Source: Aequorivita sp. HC6-5 (GTDB lineage Bacteria; Bacteroidota; Bacteroidia; Flavobacteriales; Flavobacteriaceae). Taken from it: a stretch of 64,000 nt of DNA. The DNA lies in NCBI GenBank assembly GCA_905182755.1, contig CAJJCS010000003.1:62001-126000 (forward strand), given 5' to 3'. Shown piece after piece: positions 31,201-39,000 of this stretch. The number at the start of each line of letters is the position of its first letter. The stretch's first letter is position 1. Position numbers and translations under genes: made by a program. The notes under the pieces are model-generated. The model was not told the origin of the DNA and made no database searches. It worked only from the letters and a program-made list of their open reading frames with translations.

Positions 31201-31411
31201 ATGGATCTATAACGTGGCCTCTATTGCTGCTTACGGTTCTATAATGATGACTTATTTTGGAGTTAACTTCTACTTAACTGGTTTGCACTCTTATGCAAGT
31301 GGAGATGTACCCGTGACTCCCTCTTTTGTATATTATCTAGTAGCATTTTTAGTTGTATTGGCTATTATATCATATGTTTTCTATAGAAAACATTATATAA
31401 AAAAAGGATAG
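28241..31411 (+). CDS. ccsA: Fused cytochrome c biogenesis protein CcsB/CcsA (ResB-ResC)
   Basis: System II haem-export and cytochrome c synthetase in one chain of 1056 residues. The N-terminal part is ResB/CcsB-like: helices at about 10-30, 45-65 and 80-100, a large periplasmic region, then a helix near 435. A second hydrophobic segment (about 480-495) precedes a periplasmic domain, and the C-terminal multi-helix part is CcsA, with the WWD haem-handling motif WGRYWGWDPKETWAL near residue 960 and conserved His in WYISGHAPW and LIHVAV-type helices. Fusion of both subunits is normal in Bacteroidota. It should serve the cytochrome c lipoprotein near 15 kb among others. Confidence 0.94.
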   Translation: MQKKLASIIFSTRLTATLFIVFAIAMAVGTLVDASSETSPTPYSRALIYNAWWFEAIMGLFVVNFLGNIVRFKMFSKEKATTLVIHLSFILILVGAFVTRYIGYEGVMQINEGDTSNEILSEFAYLNVFIDGDYVIDGQQQRLKLAPKKMDLSQRLSNHFSMSKTYNQTPVTITYKDFIKGATKGMVEDPVGEGYLKIVEAGDGTRHDHYVKVGEVSNIHNILFAVNKPTKGAINIFYDEQSQEYQIQSAFAGEYMRMADQQKGIVIKDSLQNLQLRSLYQMAAMAFVIPDPVVNGRMGIIKATKDAPAVTNALILNVSSGGQTKTLELLGGRGSTPSPVKVAINGLEVYATYGSKTIELPFSITLNDFIAEKYPGTEKSYKSFKSKVTVNSADGTFQEEEIFMNNVLDKEGFRFFQSGFQPDEKGTILAVNHDMWGTWITYIGYFLLYFGLMAILFDRNSRFGNLKKYLEKIKKKKKLLACLAMLFMSTVAISQTDNHQHVTTINTQIDSLINANAVSKEHAAAFARLVIQDNGRMKPISTFASELIRKVSGSDSYNGLDANQVFMSVTQFPRLWSQVPIIKLKRGNDSIRDIVGVPKGTKTIALIDLFDKDVTFKLDPYLEAATSTNTPNQFQKDFIKAYESYYIFNQALGGSILKIFPVPADPGNKWVSYPELNQSGIKGQDSMFTKTALPLYFNSLSAAKASNDYTKPAEILSLIRAYQKKHGSEVLPSDSKISAEIAYNKINIFNRLFRYFTLFGVLMFIGIIIQIFKEGPLVNGFVKVCKIVIWSFFVAMTLGLIARWYISGHAPWTDAYESIIYVAWATVFFGLAFGRKSDLTVASTAFVAAIILWVANQNWLDPAISTLVPVLDSYWLMIHVAVIVASYGPFTLGMILGVTVLILMILTNGANKAKMDLNIKELTTINELALTVGLVMLTIGNFLGGQWANESWGRYWGWDPKETWALISIMIYAFVIHMRLVPGLRGKWIYNVASIAAYGSIMMTYFGVNFYLTGLHSYASGDVPVTPSFVYYLVAFLVVLAIISYVFYRKHYIKKG

Positions 31412-31432
31412 ACCTAGGGTCTATCCTTTTAA
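31400..31432 (+). terminator. Terminator overlapping the ccsBA stop codon
   Basis: The inverted repeat GGATAGACC / GGGTCTATCC begins inside the last Gly-stop codons of ccsBA, with A-rich sequence before and TTTT after. The short T run makes it a weaker terminator than others here. Confidence 0.7.
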
Positions 31433-31450
31433 AACAATAACAAACGTTAC

Positions 31451-32614
31451 TTAGTTATATAAAAAATCTGGTTGTAGATTAAGAAGATTAACATCTTCTT
31501 GAACAGCCTCTTCAATCTGTATTTTTTTGTAAATGCTTCTTGTCATTTCTTCAATCTCTATCTCTGAGGTATTTAGCTTTTTGGCTATCTTTTTGTTTTC
31601 TTTACCCTCACTAATGTATTGCAATAGTTTTATTTCTAACCCGTCAAGATCGTACTGCATGATTAGATTTTCTAGATATATATCTTCTGTTAATTTTATA
31701 ATATTGTCTCGCTCCATCATTTTTTCTTTATTTAAAAATATTTCCATTTCTGTTTTACGTGCTGCTGTTTCTTCTTTTATGTTTTTCATTCTAAATAGTA
31801 TCGCATATGTCATTAACAGCACATTAATGAAAAATGCTGCCTTTACTAAGGCCAATGAGACGTTTAAAAAATTAATCCCAATTACTTGTAAAACGAAGTA
31901 ATCAAGAACCAGCAATAATGGTATTGCCATACCTAGTACATAAAACTTTGAGTAATTGTTTTTAAAGAATAACATAATACCGCCTCCAAAGTAGCACAAC
32001 AATAGCGTGAAAGATATAATGTTAACCGCTACAGGAAGCATTGCATTGTCAACAAACCAATGCGTTACAGATAGTCCTGCAGCAACTAAAAATAGAGGTA
32101 CAGTAAATGTTTTCAATTTTGGAAAGTATTCTTTTATTGTTAAATACTGTGATGAATACAGTGCTACTAGACCTGCGGTAGCGCAAAGTATTGTTGTTGT
32201 TATACCAGTGCCTTTAATTAATGTGTCTTGAAATAATAGGCCAGAGAGATTGTCTTCTCCAAACAATAGTAGTAGTGTGCCTGTTACCGCTAATCCAAAA
32301 TATCCAAAGACTTTTTCTTCGAATAAAAAGAAGCTTATCATGTTTAAAAGTAAAATGATACTAATTGCACCATAGAAAACACCTTTTAAAAATAAACTAC
32401 CACTTGTAATGGTTTCGCTTTTTTGTGAAACTTCACTTGCTTTGGGTGCTGCTTTTATTGGCAAGGCCATTGCAGTGATACTAGTAAAGTTACTTACACT
32501 AGATAATAATGAACTTTGTGTAATACGGTCTTTACTTTTGTTTTCTGCTTTTGCTGTTACAGCACTATAACTAAATAGGCTCAAAAGTAAAAACAAACAA
32601 AACTTGGGGAGCAT
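31451..32614 (-). CDS. Membrane-anchored HTH (LuxR-type) regulator
   Basis: A 387-residue protein with an N-terminal signal-like segment, a linker, then about seven hydrophobic helices (roughly residues 70-290). A cytoplasmic part follows, with a coiled stretch and a C-terminal HTH: LDGLEIKLLQYISEGKENKK, then IAKKLNTSEIEIEEMTRSIY. The HTH resembles LuxR/GerE domains by its position and the pattern ISEGKxNKxIAxxL. It is probably a one-component regulator that reads an envelope or membrane signal; no ligand or target is evident. It lies between ccsBA (convergent) and fumC, separated from fumC by a terminator. Confidence 0.72.
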   Translation of the reverse strand: MLPKFCLFLLLSLFSYSAVTAKAENKSKDRITQSSLLSSVSNFTSITAMALPIKAAPKASEVSQKSETITSGSLFLKGVFYGAISIILLLNMISFFLFEEKVFGYFGLAVTGTLLLLFGEDNLSGLLFQDTLIKGTGITTTILCATAGLVALYSSQYLTIKEYFPKLKTFTVPLFLVAAGLSVTHWFVDNAMLPVAVNIISFTLLLCYFGGGIMLFFKNNYSKFYVLGMAIPLLLVLDYFVLQVIGINFLNVSLALVKAAFFINVLLMTYAILFRMKNIKEETAARKTEMEIFLNKEKMMERDNIIKLTEDIYLENLIMQYDLDGLEIKLLQYISEGKENKKIAKKLNTSEIEIEEMTRSIYKKIQIEEAVQEDVNLLNLQPDFLYN

Positions 32615-32717
32615 TCATTTGATGTTTCATGTTAGTAGGTTTAATTTATTTGGGACCGGCAAGATACAAAACATTTACACTTTAACTAATAAATATGCAT
32701 TTAATCGATTAAATGCA

Positions 32718-32755
32718 CAAAAAAAAAGAGTTTCACGTATATGTGAAACTCTTTT
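32718..32755 (-). terminator. Terminator of fumC
   Basis: The inverted repeat AGAGTTTCAC / GTGAAACTCT with a six-base centre is flanked by A and T runs on both sides, so it can act in either direction. It lies 22 bases after the fumC stop. Confidence 0.85.
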
Positions 32756-32776
32756 TACATTCTATTTAATTGGTTT

Positions 32777-34171
32777 TTAGTGCCCTACCATGTCTTCTGG
32801 TTTTACCCAAGCGTCAAACTCATCTTCACTTAAATATCCTAGATTTACAGCCTCTTGCTTTAGCGTAGTTCCATTTTTATGAGCTGTATTTGCTATTTCT
32901 GCTGCTTTATAATAGCCAATTTTGGTGTTTAAAGCGGTAACAAGCATTAGAGAGTTGTTTAATTGTTGGTCTATTACAGCTTCATTGGCCTTAATACCAC
33001 TTGCGCAATGCGTTTCAAAAGATAGGCAAGCATCACCCAGTAGCTGTGCAGATTCCAACATGTTTGAGGCCATCACAGGTTTAAAGACGTTTAATTCATA
33101 GTGTCCTTGCATACCACCAACGGCAATTGCCATGTCATTACCTATTACTTGCGCGCATACCATGGTAAGCGCCTCACACTGTGTAGGGTTCACTTTACCG
33201 GGCATAATAGATGATCCAGGTTCATTAGCAGGAATGCTAATTTCTCCAATACCACTTCTAGGTCCACTAGCCAGCATACGAATATCATTGGCTATTTTGT
33301 TTAATGATACTGCCAATTGTTTTAAAGCCCCATGAGATTCAACAATAGCATCATGAGCAGCTAATGCTTCAAATTTGTTTTTTGCAGTAATTAAAGACAG
33401 GCCAGTAAAGTTTGCAATATGAGCTGCAACATTCTCTGAGTAGCCTTTAGGGGTGTTAATACCGGTGCCTACTGCAGTTCCTCCTAGTGCCAATTGAGAT
33501 AAGTGTGGCAAGGTGTTTTTTAATGCCATAAGCCCATGCTCTAATTGAGATGCATAGCCGCTAAACTCTTGTCCAAGGGTTAGGGGAGTAGCATCCATTA
33601 AATGAGTTCGTCCTATTTTAACGACTTTATCAAACTCTTTAGACTTTGCAAGCAATGTGTTGTATAATTTGGTAACACCAGGAATGGTTAGATCTATTAA
33701 TTTTTTGTAGGATGCAATATGCATTGCAGTAGGGAAAGTATCGTTTGATGATTGAGATTTATTAACATCATCATTAGGTTGTAGTGTTTTTTCTCCCTGG
33801 CCAATAGTTTTTCCTGCCAATTGATGGGCACGATTTGCTATTACCTCATTAACGTTCATGTTACTTTGGGTACCACTACCGGTTTGCCAAATAACAAGCG
33901 GGAATTGAGCATCGTGTTTACCTTCTAATATTTCATCACATACTGCGGCTATTAAATCTCTTTTAACCTCAGGAAGGCCTCCCAATTCACAGTTAGAAAA
34001 TGCGGCTGCTTTTTTTAGATATGCAAAACCATATATAATCTCTAATGGCATAGATCCTGGTCTGCCAATTTTAAAGTTATTTCTAGAGCGCTGTGTTTGA
34101 GCTCCCCACAATACATTAGAGGGTACTTTTACATCACCCATCGTATCTTTTTCTATTCTAAAATCTTCCAT
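32777..34171 (-). CDS. fumC: Class II fumarate hydratase
   Basis: Iron-independent fumarase of the TCA cycle, 464 residues. The family signature is [16 protein letters not shown], with the catalytic Ser loop; [20 protein letters not shown] and [17 protein letters not shown] are the other conserved active-site segments. The start [17 protein letters not shown] is the usual one. It appears monocistronic, with a terminator downstream and a divergent small gene upstream. Confidence 0.97.
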   Translation of the reverse strand: MEDFRIEKDTMGDVKVPSNVLWGAQTQRSRNNFKIGRPGSMPLEIIYGFAYLKKAAAFSNCELGGLPEVKRDLIAAVCDEILEGKHDAQFPLVIWQTGSGTQSNMNVNEVIANRAHQLAGKTIGQGEKTLQPNDDVNKSQSSNDTFPTAMHIASYKKLIDLTIPGVTKLYNTLLAKSKEFDKVVKIGRTHLMDATPLTLGQEFSGYASQLEHGLMALKNTLPHLSQLALGGTAVGTGINTPKGYSENVAAHIANFTGLSLITAKNKFEALAAHDAIVESHGALKQLAVSLNKIANDIRMLASGPRSGIGEISIPANEPGSSIMPGKVNPTQCEALTMVCAQVIGNDMAIAVGGMQGHYELNVFKPVMASNMLESAQLLGDACLSFETHCASGIKANEAVIDQQLNNSLMLVTALNTKIGYYKAAEIANTAHKNGTTLKQEAVNLGYLSEDEFDAWVKPEDMVGH

Positions 34172-34317
34172 AAGTAAAATACTTGATATATTACAAAAAT
34201 ACTAGTTTATAGGAGTTTAGTTGTATATATAGGAAGTATTATTTACACCTATTATGGTATTGTTGTTTTTTTTTATTTTTGAGTACTTTAATCTTTCAGA
34301 AATTAAAAAATCAGTTT

Positions 34318-34325
34318 ATCTTTGT
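34318..34325 (+). promoter_or_regulatory. Candidate -7 element before the 55-residue membrane protein gene
   Basis: TATCTTTG matches TAnnTTTG and lies 18 bases before the ATG at 34344. It lies inside a longer open frame and so argues for the short start. Confidence 0.35.
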
Positions 34326-34343
34326 AATTATAAACACGATATT

Positions 34344-34511
34344 ATGTTCGATTTTGACCAGTACCTAGGATTTCTTGCTTTTTTAACTATTTTAACCATT
34401 GGTTTTTGGCTTATGATATTCTTGGTTTCCATAATTCCTTATTGGATTGGTGGTGCACTCATTGAAAACATGAAGCTCAAACGCGAAGCAAAAAACAAAA
34501 CAGACAAGTAA
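34344..34511 (+). CDS. Small single-helix membrane protein, unknown function
   Basis: The ATG at 34344 gives 55 residues: an acidic N-terminus (MFDFDQYLG), one long hydrophobic stretch of about 30 residues (FLTILTIGFWLMIFLVSIIP), then a charged tail KLKREAKNKTDK. The open frame extends upstream to 34254, but that part is low-complexity and overlaps a -7 promoter element. I do not recognise the family. A bidirectional terminator follows directly, which supports an independent transcript. Confidence 0.55.
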   Translation: MFDFDQYLGFLAFLTILTIGFWLMIFLVSIIPYWIGGALIENMKLKREAKNKTDK

Positions 34512-34525
34512 TCACTTGTATCAAA

Positions 34526-34567
34526 TAAAAAAAAGGGCCAATGAGTATATCATTGGCCCTTTTTTTA
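34526..34567. terminator. Bidirectional terminator between convergent genes
   Basis: The stem AAAGGGCCAATGA / TCATTGGCCCTTT is flanked by A runs on the left and T runs on the right. It lies between the plus-strand small protein gene and the minus-strand T9SS gene and can serve both. Confidence 0.9.
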
Positions 34568-34580
34568 TGGTAGTAGTATT

Positions 34581-35232
34581 CTATCTTTTAACAACCTTTA
34601 TGGTTTGAGAATTATTTTTAGCATTACTTAATTGCAGAAAATAAATTCCAGATGGTATATCATCCATAGGTACTCTTGTTGTTTGTGTAGTTATTTTTCT
34701 TTTTTTAACGCCTCTACCTGTTTTATCGTAAACAGTCATATTTAAATCCTCAGAAGATTTAAGCTCAAGATACGTATCAATCAAAGTTGCTGTAATTTCA
34801 AAATCCATTAACTGGTTATCTGTTGTACCTAATGTAGTACCCGTGTTTCCATATAGAAATGCCCATCTATAGGTAAAAACACCTGGTATAACCTCTGTCA
34901 ACAAAGCATGCAACTCCAGCAACCTCATTAATGAGTAATGCAGAAATATTCATAGTATCTGTAGTAGGGATATCGTGGTAAAAATCGAAGCGGTCCTCAT
35001 CAATTAGGGTTTCTTGAGCAATAATAGCACCCTGGTTATCTGTAACGGTCCAAGTAATCACATTTTCTTCTCTAGGATTTGTTAAGTAGTGTCCTGAGTG
35101 GTATATGTCAATATGATCTTCATAGACCACATTAACTACCCACGTTTTTTGCTCGCATGGTATTTCTGTTTGCCCTTGTGTTGTTTGTGTTAGTCCTGCA
35201 ACAATAAAAAGTGTAAGTAAAAATTTTTTCAT
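34581..35232 (-). pseudogene. Secreted protein with type IX secretion tail, one frameshift
   Basis: The N-terminus MKKFLLTLFIVAGLTQTTQGQ is a signal peptide. The C-terminal 75 residues form a Por-type sorting domain: LELKSSEDLNMTVYDKTGRG, then PSGIYFLQLSNAKN and a final IKVVKR. The product should cross the outer membrane by the type IX system. The middle has DDSF-like acidic strands and no recognisable catalytic domain. An extra base near 34890 (relative to DRG-IPGVFTYRWAF) splits it; rejoined length is about 216 residues. A tandem TTCAC-N8-GTGAA element lies 57-101 bases upstream, and the TPR/HTH regulator gene is the next gene upstream on the same strand. Confidence 0.72.
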
Positions 35233-35288
35233 GGTATAAGTAGTTTGTTGTTTATAGTGTAAAAGTGCAATAATTTTGTGTTAACTAC

Positions 35289-35333
35289 TTCACGGCAACA
35301 CGTGAAATATTTAAATTCACAGCTATTTGTGAA
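35289..35333. promoter_or_regulatory. Tandem TTCAC-N8-GTGAA operator-like repeats
   Basis: Two 18-base inverted repeats with identical arms, at 35289-35306 and 35316-35333, start 27 bases apart. Their inner eight bases differ (GGCAACAC and AGCTATTT), so only the arms are shared, as expected for dimeric protein binding sites. They lie between the T9SS gene start (35232) and the TPR/HTH regulator stop (35350). Confidence 0.55.
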
Positions 35334-35349
35334 AATCATTTCTCATTTT

Positions 35350-36981
35350 TTAAGCATCCTTTGAAATTTCAATAGCTTTTTTAATGAGTAATACTTTTTT
35401 GTATTTGGTCTCTTTGATTGCAAAAAACACATACATTCTTCTTAGTGAAGAGCCAATACCGTCAATGCTTAAGAATACTTTTTCAGATATTTCTTTGTTG
35501 CTTACTTCTGGATTATCTAAAAGAACGTTTAATACACCCCAATCTGTTTTATTGAGTTTCCTGCCGATACTTTCCTGAATTCTCTCTTGGTTTAATTCAA
35601 AATTACTAGAATCTACCAATAGGTTTAATTTTTCTTTTCTTTTTAGCGTGTTAATTTCTAATAACAAGGAGTCCAGCTCTTTTCTAGTTTTAAGGTTTTT
35701 CATCCTTAGCAGGTATACAAATAGAATGACAAGCACTATGGTTAGTGATACTACAAAGTAAATTCTATAGGTATAGGTGAGTTTAACAATTGCACTCTCT
35801 TTTTCATTAATGGCCTTGCTTTCTTGTAATTTATTTTCATACTCACTCTTAATTGTTTCTTTTACAATTAGAATTTTATTTTTTTCTAATTGAAAACTGT
35901 CTTTATAAACAGTGTGCTTTTCAATCATAGATAATGCCTTACCTGGTTGATTATTGCCTTTGTAGCACAGATATAATAGTTTGTATAAATCAGCCTTTAT
36001 TTCATTGCTTGTCTGTGAATTGATTAGTTTTAGAGTCTCTTCGGCCTGATTTTTTGCCACTATAGGTTTTGAGTCTAGTAATAAATACGATTTTAATAGT
36101 AGCGCCTCAATGATTTTTGAATTATTATCTATTTCATAATTAATAGCCAAGGAGGTGTTTGTAAACTCTAATGCTTGCTCTTTTTTCAGCAATTTATTGT
36201 TTGCTTTGGCAAGCACCATATAACACTTAGATAAATCAAACTTATTATTTGTGTTTTTAAATTCGTTGACTGCTTTGTTAGAATACTCAATGGCTTGATT
36301 GTATTGCTTTTTCTTGTAATATATTTCTGCTTTTTTTAAAAATATCGTTCCAATTTGATTGTCTTTACTGATTTTTTTGGCCACACAAATGGTAAGTGAC
36401 TCGTCTAAATACTCCATGGCTAAATCCAACTCGTCCAAACGGCTGTATATTTCTGCAATTTCAACTAGTATTCTAGCCTCAGACGTTTTTAATTTTAGCT
36501 CTCTTACTATTTTTAAAGAGGCATTAAAAGAATTAAATGCCTTTAAGTATTTTTTTTGCTCACTATAAATACTTCCAATATTTGATTGTATAGCTGCAAG
36601 GTTTTTAGGCTCGTTAATTTTTTTAGACAAACTAATTGATTGTTGTAGCACCTCTATAGATGTATTTAGGTCTCCTTTGATATAGTACGCATAGGATCTT
36701 TCATTAAGGGCAGTGGCCATCTGCTTGACAGAACCTTTTTCTTTGGCCAACTGATAATGATATTCAGTAAGAGAGATAACCTCTTCTGGCTTGTTATAGG
36801 TGTTTTTGTAGTAATAGTCTTTAATAGCATTAAATCTTAGACTGTCTGAATTTTTTTGATTGACCCAGATATCTTTTAAAGCGTCTTTTTGTGTTTGTGA
36901 GGCCACAGGGGCCACACACAGTAGTGAGATAAAAATTAGTAATACAATTTTTGATTTTATTAGTAAAAGTCTAATGCTCAT
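35350..36981 (-). CDS. TPR-repeat membrane regulator with C-terminal HTH
   Basis: A 543-residue protein. An N-terminal signal anchor (LLLIKSKIVLLIFISLLCVA) is followed by about seven tetratricopeptide repeats (residues 60-370; for example AAIQSNIGSIYSEQKKYLKA), one transmembrane helix near 405 (YFVVSLTIVLVILFVYLL), a coiled coil, and a LuxR-like HTH domain near 485-540 with NKTDWGVLNVLLDNPEVSNK. The layout places the TPRs outside the cytoplasm and the DNA-binding domain inside, like many Bacteroidota one-component regulators. Two copies of a near-palindrome lie just upstream, suggesting autoregulation. Targets are unknown. Confidence 0.82.
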   Translation of the reverse strand: MSIRLLLIKSKIVLLIFISLLCVAPVASQTQKDALKDIWVNQKNSDSLRFNAIKDYYYKNTYNKPEEVISLTEYHYQLAKEKGSVKQMATALNERSYAYYIKGDLNTSIEVLQQSISLSKKINEPKNLAAIQSNIGSIYSEQKKYLKAFNSFNASLKIVRELKLKTSEARILVEIAEIYSRLDELDLAMEYLDESLTICVAKKISKDNQIGTIFLKKAEIYYKKKQYNQAIEYSNKAVNEFKNTNNKFDLSKCYMVLAKANNKLLKKEQALEFTNTSLAINYEIDNNSKIIEALLLKSYLLLDSKPIVAKNQAEETLKLINSQTSNEIKADLYKLLYLCYKGNNQPGKALSMIEKHTVYKDSFQLEKNKILIVKETIKSEYENKLQESKAINEKESAIVKLTYTYRIYFVVSLTIVLVILFVYLLRMKNLKTRKELDSLLLEINTLKRKEKLNLLVDSSNFELNQERIQESIGRKLNKTDWGVLNVLLDNPEVSNKEISEKVFLSIDGIGSSLRRMYVFFAIKETKYKKVLLIKKAIEISKDA

Positions 36982-37045
36982 TTGAAGTAAAATTTTGTCT
37001 AGTCAAAGCTAATTTAATTTTTATCATATCAAAACAATACTATTC

Positions 37046-37110
37046 ACGCCTAGGGGTGTTTTATTAAAGGTGTTGATTGTTTTAAAACCCTATACGCCTA
37101 GGGGTGTTTT
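37046..37110. repeat. Duplicated 17-base near-palindromic element upstream of the TPR/HTH regulator gene
   Basis: ACGCCTAGGGGTGTTTT occurs at 37046-37062 and again at 37094-37110, 48 bases apart. Its core ACGCCTAGGGGT is a palindrome except for one symmetric pair. Both copies lie 65-130 bases before the TPR/HTH regulator start. The second abuts the end of the DUF6884 gene. Confidence 0.6.
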
Positions 37111-37111
37111 T

Positions 37112-37499
37112 TTAAGGTATCACAAGTACCTTTAACTCTATGTTTGCTTTTTCACAAGCACTTTCAATACACGCTATATAGGGTAGCAGATTTGGGTCTG
37201 TCTCCACAGGCTTGGTGAAAAACACTATTTTCACTAATACACTTGGCAGCTATTTGAGATGCTATTACATTAGCGTGCGCTTCTACTTCTGTTTGGTTAA
37301 GTAGGTGATCATAATAGTTTATTTGCTGATGCGCCTCTACAAGGCCATACTTTCCTGAGAGAATTACAAACTTGGCGTTTTGGCTATTTGCTAATTCAAA
37401 TACTTTAGAAATTCTCTCACTGTCATACAATTGTATAGCCGGCAGGGCTTTTTTTGAGTAGTTTTTTAGTGCAGAGCAATAGGTAGCGTACGCAAGCAT
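37112..37499 (-). pseudogene. DUF6884-like protein, one frameshift
   Basis: The sequence opens MLAYATYCSALKNYSKKALP and contains FVILSGKYGLVEAHQQINYY, the pattern of DUF6884/YaaA-like small proteins in which a Ser-Gly-Lys-Tyr-Gly-Leu motif is central. The function is unknown. A run of five T (coding strand) at about 37220 has one base too many; with four, the frame continues FTKPVETDPNLLPYIACIES and ends VLVIP, giving about 128 residues. It starts six bases after the small Cys-rich gene, in the same direction. Confidence 0.68.
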
Positions 37500-37504
37500 T
37501 TTTT

Positions 37505-37672
37505 TTATTTTTTCCAGGTCCCACCATATCTGTAGGTGGGATTATCCTTTTTTATGACTATCAAACATTCTTTACATACAAACACCCAATCTTTTTGGCC
37601 ATTGTATTGTGCTCTATACATAGTAGAAAAGTCTTTGTTGCACTGGTAACAGTATTTAATTCTCTCTTTCAT
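37505..37672 (-). CDS. Small conserved zinc-ribbon-like protein
   Basis: A 55-residue ORF starting at an ATG and ending GGTWKK. It holds two Cys pairs, CYQC near residue 8 and CKEC near residue 34, spaced like a zinc ribbon, with conserved aromatic residues in STMYRAQY and KDWVFVC. I recall short proteins of this form in many marine bacteria, but without a known role. It lies between two small minus-strand genes with gaps of 5 and 9 bases, which supports it being translated. It is too short for most gene tracks. Confidence 0.72.
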   Translation of the reverse strand: MKERIKYCYQCNKDFSTMYRAQYNGQKDWVFVCKECLIVIKKDNPTYRYGGTWKK

Positions 37673-37681
37673 GTGGCTACT

Positions 37682-38008
37682 TTATCTAGCCAAAAGTTTA
37701 GCAGACACTTTATAGCTTGCTGTATAGCTCATACCAGGTGTAGCCGTTTTAAAGGTTAAAAACGCTTTTTTATACCATTTAGCGTCTGTGGTTTTTCTTT
37801 TAAATTCTTCATGAGTGCAAACTCCATGGGCCTTGCCATCAAGCCATGACGTTATCGTGAAAATTCCAATCCCAAAATGTTCAACGCGTTGTAAAATGGT
37901 TTGAAAATCTGTTTCAGAAAAAAAATGAATATCCTCTTGGGTATCTTCATGCGCTATCTTTTTCAAATCTGTAAAAACGTGTTCTTCTAAAAATGCTGCT
38001 TTCTCCAT
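37682..38008 (-). CDS. Hypothetical 108-residue protein
   Basis: It begins MEKAAFLEEHVFTDLKKIAH and contains HFFSETDFQTILQRVEHFGI and SWLDGKAHGVCTHEEF. No signal peptide, membrane helix or recognised catalytic motif is seen. The acidic N-terminal helix and the GIGIFTITSWLDG strand suggest a compact soluble domain. I believe it is conserved in flavobacteria, but I cannot name the family. It is the first of three closely spaced small genes (with the Cys-rich 55-mer and the DUF6884 gene). Confidence 0.65.
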   Translation of the reverse strand: MEKAAFLEEHVFTDLKKIAHEDTQEDIHFFSETDFQTILQRVEHFGIGIFTITSWLDGKAHGVCTHEEFKRKTTDAKWYKKAFLTFKTATPGMSYTASYKVSAKLLAR

Positions 38009-38089
38009 AGTTATGCTATTGTGTTTGTGTATTAGTTTATGTCCAACATATACTAGTTTATGAGTATTGTGGATAGATTTGATATTTGT

Positions 38090-38431
38090 TTATAATACTT
38101 TTAATACCTCTTGGGGAGGTCTTCCTATTACTGCTTTGCCGTTTTTTATAGCGATAGGACGCTCAATGAGTTTTGGGTTGTTAACCATAGCAGTGATAAG
38201 CTCATCTTCTGTGAGTGTTTTGCTCTTGTAGTTTTCTTTCCAGATAGTCTCATTTTTTCTAACAAGATCTATGGCAGAAACTCCTAATTGTTGGAGTATT
38301 TTTTTTAAAGCATCTTCACTAAGGGGATCTTTTAAGTACAATACAATCTCAACAGGCTCATTTGCCTGCTGTAATACTTGTAATGCTTGTCTTGATTTGC
38401 TGCAACGTGGGTTATGATATAACGTAGTCAT
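38090..38431 (-). CDS. arsC: ArsC/Spx-type arsenate reductase
   Basis: A 113-residue thioredoxin-fold protein with the ArsC active site YHNPRCSKSRQAL (catalytic Cys near residue 10), and the distal ERPIAIKNGKAVIGRPP loop holding the arsenate-binding Arg residues. It would reduce arsenate with glutathione-type thiols. No arsenite efflux pump or ArsR gene adjoins, so a general redox role is possible. It lies 26 bases before the end of the hypothetical gene at 38441. Confidence 0.9.
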   Translation of the reverse strand: MTTLYHNPRCSKSRQALQVLQQANEPVEIVLYLKDPLSEDALKKILQQLGVSAIDLVRKNETIWKENYKSKTLTEDELITAMVNNPKLIERPIAIKNGKAVIGRPPQEVLKVL

Positions 38432-38440
38432 GGTTTTGTA

Positions 38441-38914
38441 TTATTTTAAACGTTGCATATCTTCTCTGTAGTCATACTGCAAATCTTCATGCAAGGCTTC
38501 AATTTTCTTATCGATAAGCTGTATTTGCCTATCATATAAGTTGTGTAGTGTTATGTTTCTTGTAATTGATGGCTTAAAAGTAATAAGGCGCTCACAAAAA
38601 TGAAGTAAAATAGCAACCTCTGTTTCTTTATCATTTGAATACCGAATGTATTTTTTTACATTTTTCAATATTTTACGCACACTTTTTTTAAGGTAGTAAA
38701 AGTTGGTATTTGTAATGCTGTTAAACTCATCATCAATAGTTTCTTTGATATGTGTGATGTACCCTTGCTCATCATCTGCCTCAAACAATAAATAGGTGAG
38801 TAGCTCTTTGTTTTCTTTTTTAAAACGTCCCAAACGCAAACACAGCTCTTCTATATCTTGAGAAGAACGAAGTTTTAATTCTTTTTTTATTTGTGCTAAG
38901 CTAGCGGCTTTCAA
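38441..38914 (-). CDS. Hypothetical helical protein
   Basis: A strongly helical, Lys/Glu-rich soluble protein. The TTG at 38912-38914 (reading MKAASLAQIKKELKLRS) is chosen because the upstream extension LYICLKHHL is not conserved-looking; the open frame continues to 38944. Motifs are CLRLGRFKKENKELLTYLLF, FYYLKKSVRKILKNVKKYIR and a closing LHEDLQYDYRED. It is common beside arsC-sized genes in flavobacteria, but I know no function. Confidence 0.65.
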   Translation of the reverse strand: MKAASLAQIKKELKLRSSQDIEELCLRLGRFKKENKELLTYLLFEADDEQGYITHIKETIDDEFNSITNTNFYYLKKSVRKILKNVKKYIRYSNDKETEVAILLHFCERLITFKPSITRNITLHNLYDRQIQLIDKKIEALHEDLQYDYREDMQRLK

Positions 38915-39000
38915 TAGATGGTGTTTTAAACAAATATATAACAAGCCAAGGAGTTATACAGAAATACTATTTTAAAAAAAGAAATTATTTTTTTGTTTTT

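Noticed and set aside
32720-32752. GTTTCAC...GTGAAAC palindrome resembling a parS site
   Set aside because: The arms match parS, but six bases separate the two GTTTCAC/GTGAAAC arms instead of none, and A/T runs flank the hairpin at the fumC end; it is a terminator.
37046-37110. CRISPR or insertion-sequence end repeats
   Set aside because: Only two copies occur, no spacer series, and no transposase or cas gene is nearby; a regulatory duplicate is more economical.
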